The notes under the pieces: generated by a model
The model's input: only the letters and a program-made list of their open reading frames with translations
Databases searched by the model: none
What the model was told of the DNA's origin: nothing
Part shown: piece after piece, positions 45,001 through 58,420 of the stretch
Position numbering within the stretch: position 1 is the first letter of the stretch
Layout of the letters: every line of letters starts with the position of its first letter
Assembly (NCBI GenBank): GCA_024516155.1
Contig: JAJJXM010000012.1
Span: forward strand, 558,001-622,000
DNA length: 64,000 bases
From: Pyronema omphalodes
Lineage: Eukaryota > Ascomycota > Pezizomycetes > Pezizales > Pyronemataceae
Direction of reading: 5' to 3'
Position numbers and translations under genes: made by a program

Positions 45001-48000
45001 AGCTTCTTTCGTTTTACTCACTCATCTACATACTATCAATCACCACTTTGTGTTATTCACCTCCACCTTTCTTCTTTTCTCGTCACTGCGTTCTTTAATA
45101 AAGATTACACCATTTACATGAATATCAGCAAAGTGAAGAAAGTCAACATAAAGCAGTAATACGTAAGTAATAAGCATGATTATCCTCCCGCCCCCGCCTT
45201 TGCCTCCGCCCCCACACGATAATACGTTGAATAAGTCTTATTTATGCTTCAACAATCAGCTGGGTTGCAACTTCATATTCTTACCGTAAGCTGTGGGCCG
45301 TGGGCTGTGGGGTGGTGTTTATTCGCATAGAAGCTGTAATCTTGGTAAAACCCAGCTGACCAAGGCTCAAGCTCAAAGCCCAAAAACATGTAATCTGCAC
45401 TATCACTGTAGCTAATTTTCCGACTTTAGAGGGGGGCATCCTTATTGTATATATAACCTGATATTCACAGCAATTGATAGTAAATCTTTTCAACTGACAG
45501 TAAATGTTTTTTTTCTCTGGTATCTGGCATATGAAATCTGGAATGTATTTTAAGCTGGGGGGGGGGGGGAGGGGGTATCGTTGATGCGAACTGATTTTTG
45601 AAACTGAGATTTACTACAGGACCTGAAGGGAGGGGAGAAGGCAGTTTATATGTGCACTCGTGGCAGTACAGGACTAGATATGGGCAGATGTCATAGGCAT
45701 CATGAATGCTGGGTGTGGACAGTGTAAAGGATCTTATTAGAGCTACTGGACACGCACGGTTACAATGAGTTCAATAAGATTGGAATTATAAAACCTGTCC
45801 TTGTAGTCTTAATCTATCCGAGGTTTTAACAAACAGGTCAGTTATCTCTCACTCATACCCCTCGTTATTAAAACTCCTTCAGATTTCCCGTAAAATAATC
45901 AGTCAAACAGACAAACCGTCTCCCATCAATCAGCAACCCATCATCCAACCCCCCAAAATGCAAAACCCCATCATTCAGCACACCAGCTCTCAGCAAATCA
46001 AAAATCAAAAATCACATCCACGATACATACACAAATACTCTCGAGCACTTCTCCATCAGCGCCACTTTACGCCTCAAATCTCTCCTGCAAGTGAAGATCT
46101 TACTCCTTAACTTAGGTCACGAATGATTTCATAGCTTTTCTAGCTTCATGCAATTACTTTTGTGCAATTTCGTGTAATTTCTTGCATTAAAACTTCACTC
46201 TACACTCCGCGGCGGGGAAATAAGTTTTCATAAGTTCCCTAAGCACAAGCTTTAAGCTTTAGGCTTTCTAAATTTAGTCTTTTTGTTCTTCCTCTTGGTG
46301 TTGAATTTATTATATAAATAAACTTTTATTTTTCTCTTTCTACATACAATTTCTTTGGAGTTGGAGTGCGAGATTGACAATATCAATGTTTCGACGAAGT
46401 TTAAATTGACAGTGTTGGCGGCTAGTCATAGATTTGCACTCGGAATATTGGCTTGTCGTGAAGATTGGTAAAAGTTATGTGTGGACTAATATATATATCG
46501 GCTGGCTGCCGATGTGGTAAAGCGATATTGAAGCGCCAGTTCTCGATGTGTTGTAAAAGGCTAGGGGTAAGTTGTATATTTGAAGTGCGTTGCCGTGATG
46601 GTGAAGTTTGGTGTTTTGTTAACTCTGCAAGGGAGCAGGAAGGTTCAAGATTTGTCTACGCAAAGGATTAAAAATGTGAGTAAGTAAAGTACATCGGCGG
46701 TATCACCCTCAGTGTTCGGTACAGTGCATGATTTCTGTGCACTGTTTTTCTACACTGCAGATCCGGAATGCACTGTATGACACGGCTCATGCTCATCACA
46801 TGACTGGACAAGTCTCCGATGTCGGACGCATGTTGTACACACATAACTTTCGGTATACGACTTTACATAGATCTCGGCACATGTAATGTACAGCAACGCC
46901 TTATGTATTGAAAAAATAATTCTCCGCATCCCGTGTTCCGGATCCTGCGAGAGGAAGCCCTATGTAATACAGTTGAACAGCACATCCATCTTGCCGACCT
47001 CTCACTCATGTGGCCTTACAGTAAGCCGTCCCCGAGTACATATGGCAAAGACTCTTTTCAAATATCTCTACTCATCACCGGTACCATATAAACCAATCAT
47101 TGATTACAGCACAAAAAAACCCCAGACACGTCCAATAGAAACCATCCAACCAATCCTCAGTTCCGGAACCGCCCGGCTACATATTTAACTTTTCCATCTC
47201 AAGATTGCCGAGACCCAGATCTATTTCCGTCGACTAATCAATCCTCACGATACGTGTCGCATAACGTCGCATCTAAATTATCAATTCGACATAAGATCAT
47301 CTTACGCTAACTTCTCTGACTCTCTGACTCTATGTATATAGATTTCCATTTCACGTCGCGCGAGGTCTTACGATTTTTTTTTGTCATTCGTCGGTTCAAG
47401 TTGCGAGAATCAATGTACAGTGAAAATAGAGATGGAGGGAAGTGAGCCGGGCTGGCTGTGAGTTCCCGCGACAACAAGGGGGTGGAAATGAAGATGGAAT
47501 ATGGAATATGGAAGTGGAGTGTAAGGTCACGATTCACGAAACCCCAAGAAGAGGAACCTCATACTAGGGCTAGGTCAAGCAAGTGATTATTCAACGACTG
47601 CGTCCGCCGTCTATAGCTCCGAGCTTGCTTTTCTGAATCATGCATGACCGAACTTCCATAACACGCGTCGTCAAAAGTCTTTCCAGATGTTAGGGACCGA
47701 AAACCCAGGATTTTTTTTCAAGTAATGATAACTAGATAACTACCGATACCTACCGAGAGTTGAATTCACCGACCGGGGTTTTTGGACCGGCATGCGAAAT
47801 ACGGACATGTGTTTACGGTTCAGGTCCCTGACTGAATCCCCAGAAAAGAAATAATCATGACGAGTTCTCCGAGATCGTAATTTGGGGATTTATCGATTAG
47901 TGATGATGAAGGTGTTAAGGTACATAGGTAGAAGGGGAAGGGGGTGGTATGTGCCTGAATCTACCATCTACATACCCAGTCACGGATAACTCGGCGAATT

Positions 48001-51000
48001 CAGGTACATGCCAGTCATCATTGAGTTTATCCAGGCTTCCTTCCCTTCCTCGGACTTTTCAAATAGCCAGTATGTACAGGCAATCCACGTGAAGGCTATG
48101 CAAGTCGATAGAGGCATATGTACAGGGTCACCCATGAGCTTCAACTTTGGAGAAGAAGTCCCGCTCCGAGGAAATATCAGGTTCAGTAAGCGAGGTCGGG
48201 AGCTGATGTCTTGGAACCCCTTGATCAGAGACAGGCGTTCGAAAGAACAAAAAAAAACTATCGCGCGTTTGTTGCGTTTAAAGCTTGGAGGGCTTGGTAG
48301 CAAACATATCTCAGGATTCGGTAAACTGATACATATGACACCATACAAACACCCCTTTTTTGCGAAGAGGGATTTCAATTGTTGTTCCGTATTGGGATTG
48401 CTGGAGTTTCAGCATGCTCTATTCGGATGTCATTTGGTTGCTTCCCACCCCCCCTGGGTTACCATAGGCTGCCATAGGTTGCCATAGGTTCGGCACGTAA
48501 GCGTGTAGGATGGATAGGGGTTCACATCGGCTCGAGGTGTAACATAGCAAGCTGTATATGTTGGCTCCAAGTAACGCCATGTAAAAAAGCACCGTTGATT
48601 CATTCCCCGTACCGAGAAACCATCATATCTTCATCTCTTCGCGTTTCGGAGAGTAATCTTGGCTGATCAGAATATCCGAACAACCAACACGGGACGGAAT
48701 GCAAGATTAAATGTGCCAGTTGTTGTTATATGTTGCAACATCACGTGTTCGATACCTTGATTCTTCAACGCAAATACATATCGATGTCTCAGGAATCTCG
48801 ATTTCGCAAACGGGCTCGGATAAGAGTGCGGATACGACCGAAAAGTCTGAGAACACTTCAGGTTCATGCAACTGTGTAAGTTTACTGACCAAAACCTTAA
48901 CCAGAGACTACTATCTTTGTACGAAAAGCACACGATCAACGGATAGTTCGGAATCTGTTGAATTCTGGACTCCCTTAGATAGAACCTCCTTCAATTCCGA
49001 TTCAGCCAGGTTCTTTGACATTTTTAAACCCCCATTTTTATCAAAGGGGATCTACGGATAATGGATTACGGATTTCCTGGCTTGATGGCATGTGCTCCAA
49101 AACCAAGGCTAGATAATTACTCCAACAAATCGTGAGTTCATGTCAGAGTGTCAGAGTCACCATTCATTTCCCAAGATACCTGATACCTACTTACAACTTA
49201 CTTTTCAGCCCTGAACGTGCAATTACTTGGCTTCCACAGGGCTGATGGAAATCATTTCCCAATAATTGCTGGCTTTTTTTTACAGGTGGCCCGCGGGACG
49301 GGGGATCACAGCGGGGGGGGGGGGGGGGGCGCTTGCCGCGTTGTATTGGTGCGCAGTGCAACAGGGTCGTGCGATGAAGATTTTGGAGCGAGCTGCGAGC
49401 TGCGACTCGCCTCCAGATACAAGTGCCACAGTTCTCATTCACCGGCCGGATCAACTTGACCCTCAAACATGATACCTGATACCTGATACATCCTACTTGC
49501 TATACTAAGTATCTAGAACTGCCCAGGGCGGGTGCAAGATCTCGAAACACAGGCGTAGGATTCTTAAAAAAAAGTCGTTTTTAGAACAACTCTAGTTCAG
49601 AAAAAAGCTTAGCAGTTGGTGACGCCCGCTTCATCTTTAGAGCAGCGGTTATGTGGGATGATGAAAGGTCTGGGTGTGCGGCGCTTCGGATTTCACCGCT
49701 AATTCTTGAACTTCCTGTGGGTCAAGAAAAGAAGGCTGCCTGCAGAGTCGTACATTCGCGTGCAGACGGGCCGGTGGGATAAGGCAGCGAACTGCGGAGG
49801 GATACAGCTTTGTGCAGGTACGGGTAGGTACATTTCCGTGTCTTGGGCTTCTGCTGCTGTGCCTCAGAATTTGAAATATTCGGCATATTCCTGAGTCTTC
49901 ATCAGCTACAAGACGGTTGTTTTTCGGATGGATAAAAAGTCCGACCGAACTGTGACGAAACTTTAAACAACTATTAAATCCGGCCAAGAGACAGGACGTG
50001 TAATCGAGTTCAAGAAAGTCGTAAGATTTACATACCATCAGCACACCAGCTCGTGCGCGCGCATCAATCTCGCTTTGCCTCCCGAACATGAAACTAATCA
50101 TGAGAAATTACTCTCAACTGTCGTCGTCCACACGGAGGCCCAATGCAGAGCAAAGCAGCCAGCGCTTCCTTCAGCCCTTCGCCAATAACTTGGCGGTTGC
50201 GGTCCTCGCTCGCGTTCGCAGCGCAGTCATCAATTTAGTCCGGCGCCTTTGTCACAAGTTCTCCTGATATACGATTGGCTATGTAAACGAAGTTTCGTAT
50301 TGCATGAGGCGTAGAAATGTTTTTATATATACAAATACTCTAACTACGTCAAGTCATATCGACCAACGGAAATGCAGGTGCAGAAACTGAATCTCGCATC
50401 TCGCATCTTTTATGTGATTGACCATCCATCCTAATATCCCTTACACCTTCCTCTGAAGTCGCGTAGAACCCCCAGAAGGCCCTTAGACAGATAGAGAGAG
50501 ACCCGCCGTGCACCCTCTCCTGGGGAGGGGGATCGAAAATAGCACTATCATAGCACCGAACTAGAAGGTCGGTGCTGGTGCTACTTTACACTTTAGACCC
50601 AATGTATTGCGCACCACGGCCAGCCGTTGCTTCGCTTCCGAAAAAGCGAGTCGCGACCACCAGGTAGACCCTATGTATGTGTACCACACTTCCAAATCCA
50701 TCAATTATCTTATCGAGCGGATTTATGGAAAACCCGGAGTTGTTGGTGGATTCTAGTGTGGAGTATCGAAGACGCGCCGTTGATATCTAATTAGCAACTG
50801 CGCAAAGAACAAAGACACACTTGACACTATGAAGCGGATCTGGAGAATAGGATTGCGGAGTTAACACTGATGGATGCTGTTTTTAGATATACAAGGTGCC
50901 CCGAGATTCCTTATTCCATCCCTCCTCGTCCCTCGTCCGCTAATACGCAAATTCCGGAAGATATTCATGACCTTACCAGGGAATGCAAACAAATTGATCT

Positions 51001-52248
51001 CGGGATTGTCGCACACATACGCCAGCGCCCACTGGATCACCAGGTTTTAAATGCCAAAGAAGAAAAGACCAGACAGATTGTCGCATACTAGATACGGCAG
51101 AGGATACAATTCGAGTATGGCTCTGGTATATACCGTTTGGCACATACGTAGCAAGACCTTTAGTGTACTTGACAATTCAGTTGGATTAGAGGATAGACAT
51201 TCCGATTACTGGGGGAAGCTTTCATCTCGGGAGCTGTGGCCATTTCCTTTTCCGAAGTGCAAGCATCGTGATTTAGGGTTCTGAATGGCCTGCGATGTTA
51301 TATTCAGGCTTTCAGTAATCTATATATGTTTTCTATGGATCTGTGGAAGCAACGCCAGCATCCAGAAGGATGTTGAATGCGAAGTACCAGATAGTTAGCG
51401 CTATGGTTCAATAGGGGTTATCATAATGGATTGGGGGGGGGGGGGGGTGATCCCAGAAGATACTTGTGACACCGAACGATACCATACGATTCTTTTTCCT
51501 CAGCCTGCTGCCTTTTGGTGGTGTTACTTTCGCCATATCTTTACCATGGAATTTCTATCGGGCTGAATGGCGGAACTGCGCATATATCCGCGCAGAACCA
51601 TAACGTTTCAATACCCAAGAATATACCATAGCTAACAGGTTCAGCAGTTGGTTGGCGAGTTGCTCTCCACCACCCCTCCAATAAAGCCGTGGGCACAGCC
51701 TCTCGTCCACGTTTCGAAAAGTCAGGGGTTAGTTACGCTTGACTTTACCCAATGAGGCGATCCTGTTGGACATCAAAGACTCCACTCGAGTGTTTCGCTC
51801 AGGCCTTGCTCTGGGGAAATACAGACAGCTTGGAAAGGGAAGTCTGTTCGCGGTGGGTTTATCATTTGTTTCTTTGAGGTTGATGCCCCACTGAATGAGG
51901 ATCATCAGTATTGCGACGACTTTTATGTCGTTCTGTCATTGCTAGCAATTGCTGGGCAAATACTTGAGAAATAAAGCCTAATATTTCTTCCAAAATGCCC
52001 TCGAAACGCTGCAGAAATCGCCACTATTGCCCTTTGTGGTAGGGAAGGGCCCCTGAAATGATCGAAAGCTTAGCATCTGTCCTACCCAGGGTCGGGGTCA
52101 CCAATAAGGCGGCAACCCCTCGTGTCTGGGACTCAGAAAACTAGCGGATGACGGACTGGCACTACATGGCTTGACGTAGTACTCTTTGGGCGTAGGCGCT
52201 GCAGATGCAAGAGCGAGGGGGTGGGAAAGCGAAGAGTCCGGCGACAAA
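42069..52248. other. 10-kb gene-poor region
   Basis: No gene is supported. Upstream of HMG-CoA lyase, 42069-42400 is the likely promoter. The rest has ordinary composition without long repeats but with G runs of 18 (44759-44776), about 12 (45558-45569), 17 (49313-49329) and about 15 (51432-51446). The longest frames are overlapping plus and minus frames of 159 and 132 codons at 47980-48487, neither with a recognisable pattern. Decayed coding sequence cannot be excluded around 47.9-49.1 kb and 50.8-51.9 kb. Confidence 0.5.
47980..48487. other. Overlapping open frames, doubtful
   Basis: A 132-codon frame on the minus strand (48378-47980, ending KEAWINSMMTGMYLNSPSYP) and a 159-codon frame on the plus strand (48008-48487) overlap. 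Neither resembles a known family, and both start without upstream context such as a TATA box or CA-rich leader. One could be an exon of a decayed gene; I would not annotate either as functional. Confidence 0.12.
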
Positions 52249-52254
52249 TATAAA
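52249..52254 (+). promoter_or_regulatory. TATA box of the tyrosinase gene
   Basis: TATAAA in the context ACAAATATAAACCC, about 200 bp upstream of the tyrosinase ATG, followed by a pyrimidine-rich stretch. Position and context fit an inducible fungal promoter. Confidence 0.5.
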
Positions 52255-52455
52255 CCCTCACTGCTGCCATCCTCGTAGATTAACCACTGGTACCTGTCCA
52301 CCTGTATTCCTCTTGGGCAACCATCTCGATCTCTATTGAACGGCACTATCAATCACCTGGGTTCACTCGTTTATACCCAGGTATTCCATTCCTTCTTTAA
52401 GAATTAATTGTTTCGTACCAGTCTCTCCCTCAATTGTTGTAACGCCGTCGGAATT

Positions 52456-55049
52456 ATGAAGTTTACTTCCATTGTGGCGTTGGCCACCTCTACGACTGTC
52501 ACGCTGCTTTCGGTCAGCGTTGAAGCTCAGTCGCCTGTCCCAGGATTCACTCCCGTTACTGGAGCTCACTTCGGCAACATTGTTCGCCGTATGCCTGTCA
52601 ACGAAATGGCTGAAACCCGGCCCGATATCTACAACATGTTCATTTTGGCCTTGGTGAGCTGAATTCCATCAACGCAATGAAAATGCATATTAATGGGTTT
52701 TTAGACCGGAATGCAATACTCCAAGTCGGAAACCGACTCCCTTTCCTACTACCAGATCTCTGGTATTCACGGAGTTCCTTTCATCCCATGGCAGGAGACC
52801 TCAGTCAGCACACAGGATCCCAGCCGTGGATACTGTACCCACAACTCCCCTCTCTTCGCCACATGGCACAGGTGAGGATATCTCAATTCCTGACGAAAAG
52901 GCGACTGTAGATTAACAATTTCATAGACCCTACCTTGCGCTTATGGAGCAGCGCTTGGCCAAGCACGCAGAGTACGAGGCCTCCAAGTTCACTGGACCTG
53001 AGGCCGCTCGCTGGAGATCTGCTGCTCGCAACGTTCGTTTGCCCTACTGGGACTGGGCCGCTGCGGACCTTCAATCTCGCCAGCCTCGTCAGCTCACCGA
53101 CTCCACTGTCTCCGTTCGTCGTCCCGGACCTGGAGGAGCTCCCGAGACTGTCACTATTGCCAACCCTCTCCGCGAGTACCGCTTCACCAACTCCAATCTT
53201 CGTGCTCAGTACTTCCGCAACCAGTTCCAGGCCGCCACCACCACCCGTCGTCAGCCCCCTAGCTCTGCTTTGACTTCCTCCAACATGGGAGCTGTCGATG
53301 CCGTTATGACCCGTGACTACTCTTCTCGCCGTTCCCAGGTTTTCAACTTGTTCACCATTCCCACCTTCAACGAGTTCTCCAACACTCAGCGTGCTGCCAA
53401 TGGAACTCCTAACTCCTGGAACTCCGTCGAGTCTATCCACAACATTGTCCACGTTAACGCTGGAGGACAGTGGGGACACATGACCGCTGTTGCTTACTCT
53501 GCTGTATGTTGCAATTTCCATCGAATTTTATGCATTTTGAGTATTTTACTGATATACAATATAGTTCGACCCCATTTTCTGGCTTCACCACTGTAACGTC
53601 GACCGTTTGATCGCCATGTACCAGGCTGTCTACCCTGACCGTGGAATCACTCCCCAGCCTGCTTCCGGAACTTTCCACCGCCGTGTCACTCAGGGATCCA
53701 TGGATGACTTGACCACTCCTCTTGCTCCTTTCCGTCACGCCGATGGAAACTACTTCACTTCCGGAGATGTTGTCGGTGTCGAGTCCATCTGGGACCTTGG
53801 ATACGCCTACACTGAGGTTCCTGCTTCTTACCGTGGAGACCCCGAGGGATTGTCCGCTTTCACCAGCTCCCGTATCAACGCCTTGTACGCTCCTTCCCAG
53901 ACTGCTGCTCAGAAGCGTTCCGTTGGAACCCAGGGAAGCCGCCGCGAGTGGGTCTGCCACGTTACTTTCGATGCCACCGAGATTGAGGGATCTGCTGAGG
54001 TCCAGGTTTACTTCGACAACAAGGACGCCAAGAAGGAGACTGTTAAGGAGCAGGCCCACCACGGATACGGAAACTCCACCATGACCAACACTACTCTTCC
54101 TGCTTCTGATGAGCACGGACATTACGTCGGAGCTTGTGCCTCTTTCCGTGACGCTACCACCACCCACATGATGAAGATGGACATTACTGGTGCCGTTTTC
54201 TTGTCTGACGCTCTCCTTGAGGCCGGATGTGAATCCCTCGATGCCAAGCACGTTGTTCCTTTCTTGAAGAAGCACCTCAAGTACGTTGTCATGAAGGGAG
54301 GATACGAAGAGGTTCCCCTTGAGAAGGTCACCACCCTCAAGGTCGGTATTTCTTCTTCTGAGGTTACCTTCCCTGCCGAGAGCACCAAGCTCCCCGTCTT
54401 CGGAGACTTCGAGACCCACTTGGACGTTACCGAGAAGATGCTCCGTGGTTTCACCAAGGTTGATCTTCCTCTCGTCAACTCCAAGGTCGCCGAGATTGTT
54501 AAGGACGTTGTTGGAGCCATTGGAGGAATCGCCGATGGACTTGTCGGAGGACTTCTTGGAGGACACAAGGACAAGGCTCAGGAGGTCGCTCCTGCTGCTG
54601 GACAGCCCGAGACTTCCTACGGACCCATTGCTGGAGCCGGAAAGCTTGCTGACACCTACGCCCCCAAGCCTGAGGCCCCCAAGGAGGTTAAGCCTGAGGG
54701 AAAGCCCGCTCCTGCTCCTGCTGCCCCTGCTCCTTCTGCTCCTGCTGCCGCCCCTGAGGCTTACAACGGAGCTGCTCCTGCCCCCGTTGCTCCTGCTGCT
54801 CCTGCCCCCAAGCCTGAGGAGAAGCCCGCCGAGCAGTCCCCTTCCCCCGTTGCTCCCGTTGCTGAGCAGCCCGCTCCTTCTGCCCCTGCCCCTGTCGCTG
54901 ACAAGCCTGCCGCCCCCGCGGTTACCCCTTGCTCGACTGAGGTCAACAGCCAGTCCACGACCATTCACGTTACCTCTTACACCACTGTCTGCCCTGACTC
55001 ATGCACTGGCACCGCCCAGCCAACTGTCATGCCGGTTGCGCAGTACTAA
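52456..55049 (+). CDS. Secreted tyrosinase with Pro/Ala-rich Cys-tail extension
   Basis: Four exons: 52456-52653, 52705-52871, 52927-53503 and 53565-55049 (introns 51, 55 and 61 bp); 808 residues. Type-3 copper oxidase that hydroxylates monophenols and oxidises diphenols to quinones. A signal peptide covers residues 1-24 (cleavage after VEA). CuA ligands are H88 in SGIHG, H112 in CTHNS and H121 in TWHRP; C110-T-H112 is placed for the Cys-His thioether bridge. CuB has HNIVH (293-297) and DPIFWLHHCNVDR (H322/H323). Residues about 440-600 form the C-terminal shielding domain. Unusual is what follows: a Pro/Ala/Glu/Lys-rich stretch (about 660-770) and a tail with CSTEVNSQSTTIHVTSYTTV-type Cys/Thr sequence, like fungal wall proteins, but without a GPI-type hydrophobic end. 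Codon use is very strongly biased (Gly mostly GGA), implying high expression. Confidence 0.93.
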
Positions 55050-58000
55050 GACGTCGGTTCGTCGTTTGATGAAAAAAAGATAGAAGGAAATACCACGGAC
55101 TAAGCACCTATTAATTTCATGGCATTTTTTTTTGAATTGTTTGTGATTTACATAAGGGGAAGATAAGATGTATGAAGAGGAGGATATAGTGGTGAGATAC
55201 GGGCGGCCGGTGTTTGTGTTTTTTTTTTTGTTTGCGTTTTTGTGTTATTTATTCATCGAATTCTATGGTGTCCGTTGTTTTCAGAACAAATTGTTTTCTC
55301 CCGTCCGTACATAACATTAGAAAAGCCTCGTTCTTCACTTTTGGATTTTTGATGGATATACCCTTACACAACTGGTTGCGCGTTTTTTTATTTTTTTGTT
55401 TGGAGTTTTTTTTTTTATATTTTTTTTTTTGGCGAATTCCCCTTTTTTTTTGTGTAAATACTTGCAGAGCACTAGTAATAATGACGAGCTTTGACTATCC
55501 CAATCAGCGGATTTTAGGCTGGTGGGTGTGCGTGTACGTGTACATAAAAATGTGCGGAGTACGTATTACATTCTAGGCAAGTAAACCAATTTCACAGACC
55601 GCGGGTTTCCACAGAAGATCTGAGCGCAGATCGTTTCTTCATTTGATCAACCAATAAATTTTAAGTGTCTCACAATGACCAACCAACCCAACGCGTGTCG
55701 GAACTCTCATCTTATTTTGTCTTGCGTACCGTTAACTTTTTCTTGGTGCCGAGAAAAAAAAAGATGCTCCTGTAGCGTCTATGCACGCACTGCATTGGTT
55801 CGTCGCACGTACCGACCGCCGGTACCCCCTCTTCCCTGGCTTGCTGGATTGACGATGCGCTTGCGCAGGTACCCATGAGGCCCCGGCAGGCATGAAAACA
55901 GCCACAGCACCAGCGCAGCATAGCAGTCCAGTCCAGGGCGTTCAATTCATGATGCGACGCAGTGACGAAGCATATGTATAAAATACTGGCAAGGTAGTAG
56001 AAGAGCCTTGGCGGAAATTGATGAAACATCATTGAAACAAATTTAGTTGATAGAAAGAGGCGTTGAAGGATAAATGATCTGATCTGAACTGATCTGAACT
56101 CCTTGTTGTTTATTGTTTTTGTTTTGCGGCATGCACGTTCTGTCAATGTCATCACAGATATGTAGAATCGGGCATGCATCTCTGTACACCATATCACTAA
56201 TTGCCTATGTTGTATGACTATCGATGTTCGCGTCAAAACGGTTCATGAGAAATAGGACATTGATTGATTGATGTACATATTGTCCTCGACGCAAGTGATC
56301 GCATATACATGCATATGTACATACGATAGACAGGAAATTTCCGATAGTTTCGTGGATTATGTTTGCGGTTTCCATGTACTGCTTAGGTACTTAAGTTATG
56401 CCGGATTTTGTTATGGGAAGGGGAGGGGAGGGGGGGTGACATGCATGGTGTTTTTTTCCGTTTGATCCGGACGTTCAATAAATTACAGAGGAAAAGTTCC
56501 TGGGAAAACTGAAAGTCTGAAACTACCCCGCAAGTAGGGCGATGACAGAAAACGGTCCCTTCTGGTGCATCAATAAGAGGGTCTAGACAAAAAAGAACGT
56601 CCCTTGCAGTGTTATAGGTATTTCGATATATTGGAAATAATTTATCCCGGGTTGATATAGCTTATTGTTTTGCGGTAAATAAATTCAATGATTCGCTGAT
56701 ACCTGATCAAGAAACACGTAAACTTATCCCACTAAACTACTCATGGATGTCGCATCAACGGAGCTCTCCAGATTGCCAAGCTGGGGTGGCGATAGACCAG
56801 GGATCCGGAGTATCACCTAGCATCAGGAGCTTCAATATAACCGCTCCAGAGGACAAAAGCCAGCAATTCAACATCGAAAGAGGTCTCAGAAGCAAGCTAA
56901 ATTTTTAATATATATGTGAATTTGAATCTCATTGATATACTCATTCTTCTCTCAGTCTCCGCACCTTCTCTTCAGTCCTCTTACTAGCTTCTCTCCTCCA
57001 GCCTCCCCCAAGGCCTTCAAAACATTGGTCCTTTTGGATTACTATCCAAAAAGACTTGAGATACTGTGAATTTTAAAGTCATCTCTCAGAATCGTTCATT
57101 TTTAATAAGCCTTAATGCCCTTTACTGTCATCCATCCCATTTGAAGAACATATAGTCGAGAAGCTTAGAAGTAAGAACTTCAATCAACGAACTCCTGGTG
57201 TTGAGAATAATCTACTCATGACAGACGTGGGTTAGTTTTCATAAGAGATAGACTGAGTATTTTGCTCCACTGAGAAATCTTATAGGATAGTTCTTTCGTT
57301 TTATCCTCTGGATTTTACTTACGCACCAAACGTCGCAAAAATCAGGCCGAGGAAGTGGATATTAGACAATACTACTAGATATGTTGATGAAAGAATATTT
57401 CGATGATAAATGCGGTATTAGAATGAATCGGAACCAGGACTATGGATATGGAATTTGATAGCATAACAGTATAACAGCAGAAAAGTAGTGAATTGTCTAT
57501 CTATCTGGACCCTGAGCGCTCCAGGCTCCGGAAAGGAGACTGTTTGGGGTTGGAGGGGTACCCATAAGCATGAGCATAAGGGTAGTTCTTCTAAGGAGTA
57601 CAAGAAGTGATTGTTTATATAAGGCATAGAATAGCTGAATAAGATGTTACTTACCTGCCACTATTATAGTCTATAGAGCGAATGGCAAGTTAAAAAAGAA
57701 AAGGAAGGATAATGAAAAAGAAACAGGTAACCCTATTCAATCGAGTATGAGGTTTTATAAGTCTTCCTACTTTTGTTGAGGAGGAACAATTCACATGGCC
57801 CCGAAAATAAAACTAGAGGAATAATGTCCGTCTACTCTGAGTTCTCTTCTTACTGTAGCTGGAATATCTGTTCCCCTCTCTGAGGATATGTATGATATTT
57901 TTCCAGCTTTGAATTTTGGAACAAGCATTAAACTAAAATTCAGTGAGTTATCGAATCTTTTTCATTTCATGATACTGTCAGCTGGTATCAGATTGATAGT

Positions 58001-58170
58001 AACCAGATGGATCATGATGCACAGCTTTGGATGTCGTTAATTGCTGGTTAATACAGCTAGGGCGGTGAGAATATAGAGCTTCAGTGTTAGTCAGTGCGGA
58101 TACTGCTTTCAACCCCTTTTCGATTGTAATGTTGACAATGTTGAAAATCAGCATCGAGAGAGTTGAGATC
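55050..58170. other. Intergenic, T-rich then mixed
   Basis: 3' flank of the tyrosinase gene with T runs (55113-55450), then ordinary sequence without a supported gene. Frames of 174 codons (56236-55712, minus) and shorter ones have no recognisable pattern. Confidence 0.5.
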
Positions 58171-58388
58171 AAGAAAGTGGAGGTGAAGTCAAGAAAGTGG
58201 AGGTGAAGTCAAGAAAGTGGAGGTGAAGTCAAGAAAGTGGAGGTGAAGTCAAGAAAGTGGAGGTGAAGTCAAGAAAGTGGAGGTGAAGTCAAGAAAGTGG
58301 AGGTGAAGTCAAGAAAGTGGAGGTGAAGTCAAGAAAGTGGAGGTGAAGTCAAGAAAGTGGAGGTGAAGTCAAGAAAGTGGAGGTGGAG
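58171..58388. repeat. 20-bp minisatellite, eleven copies
   Basis: Head-to-tail copies of AAGAAAGTGGAGGTGAAGTC, ten full and one partial, with no differences between the full copies. The identity suggests recent expansion or active homogenisation. Confidence 0.95.
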
Positions 58389-58420
58389 GACAAAGCGATA
58401 AGTGTATTCGTATAAGGAAC

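Noticed and set aside
50870..51284. Two adjacent frames (73 and 77 codons)
   Set aside because: They are in different frames, without a credible intron joining them and without motif.
51740..51900. Protein-like frame PNEAILLDIKDSTRVFRSGL
   Set aside because: A stretch of about 45 codons reads smoothly but has an in-frame stop just upstream, no ATG or acceptor of quality, and no recognisable family. Too weak to list as a gene.
53454..54968. 504-codon open frame on the minus strand
   Set aside because: It lies entirely opposite the tyrosinase exons, is Ser/Gly/Leu/Arg-rich without domain pattern, and follows from the sense-strand codon bias.
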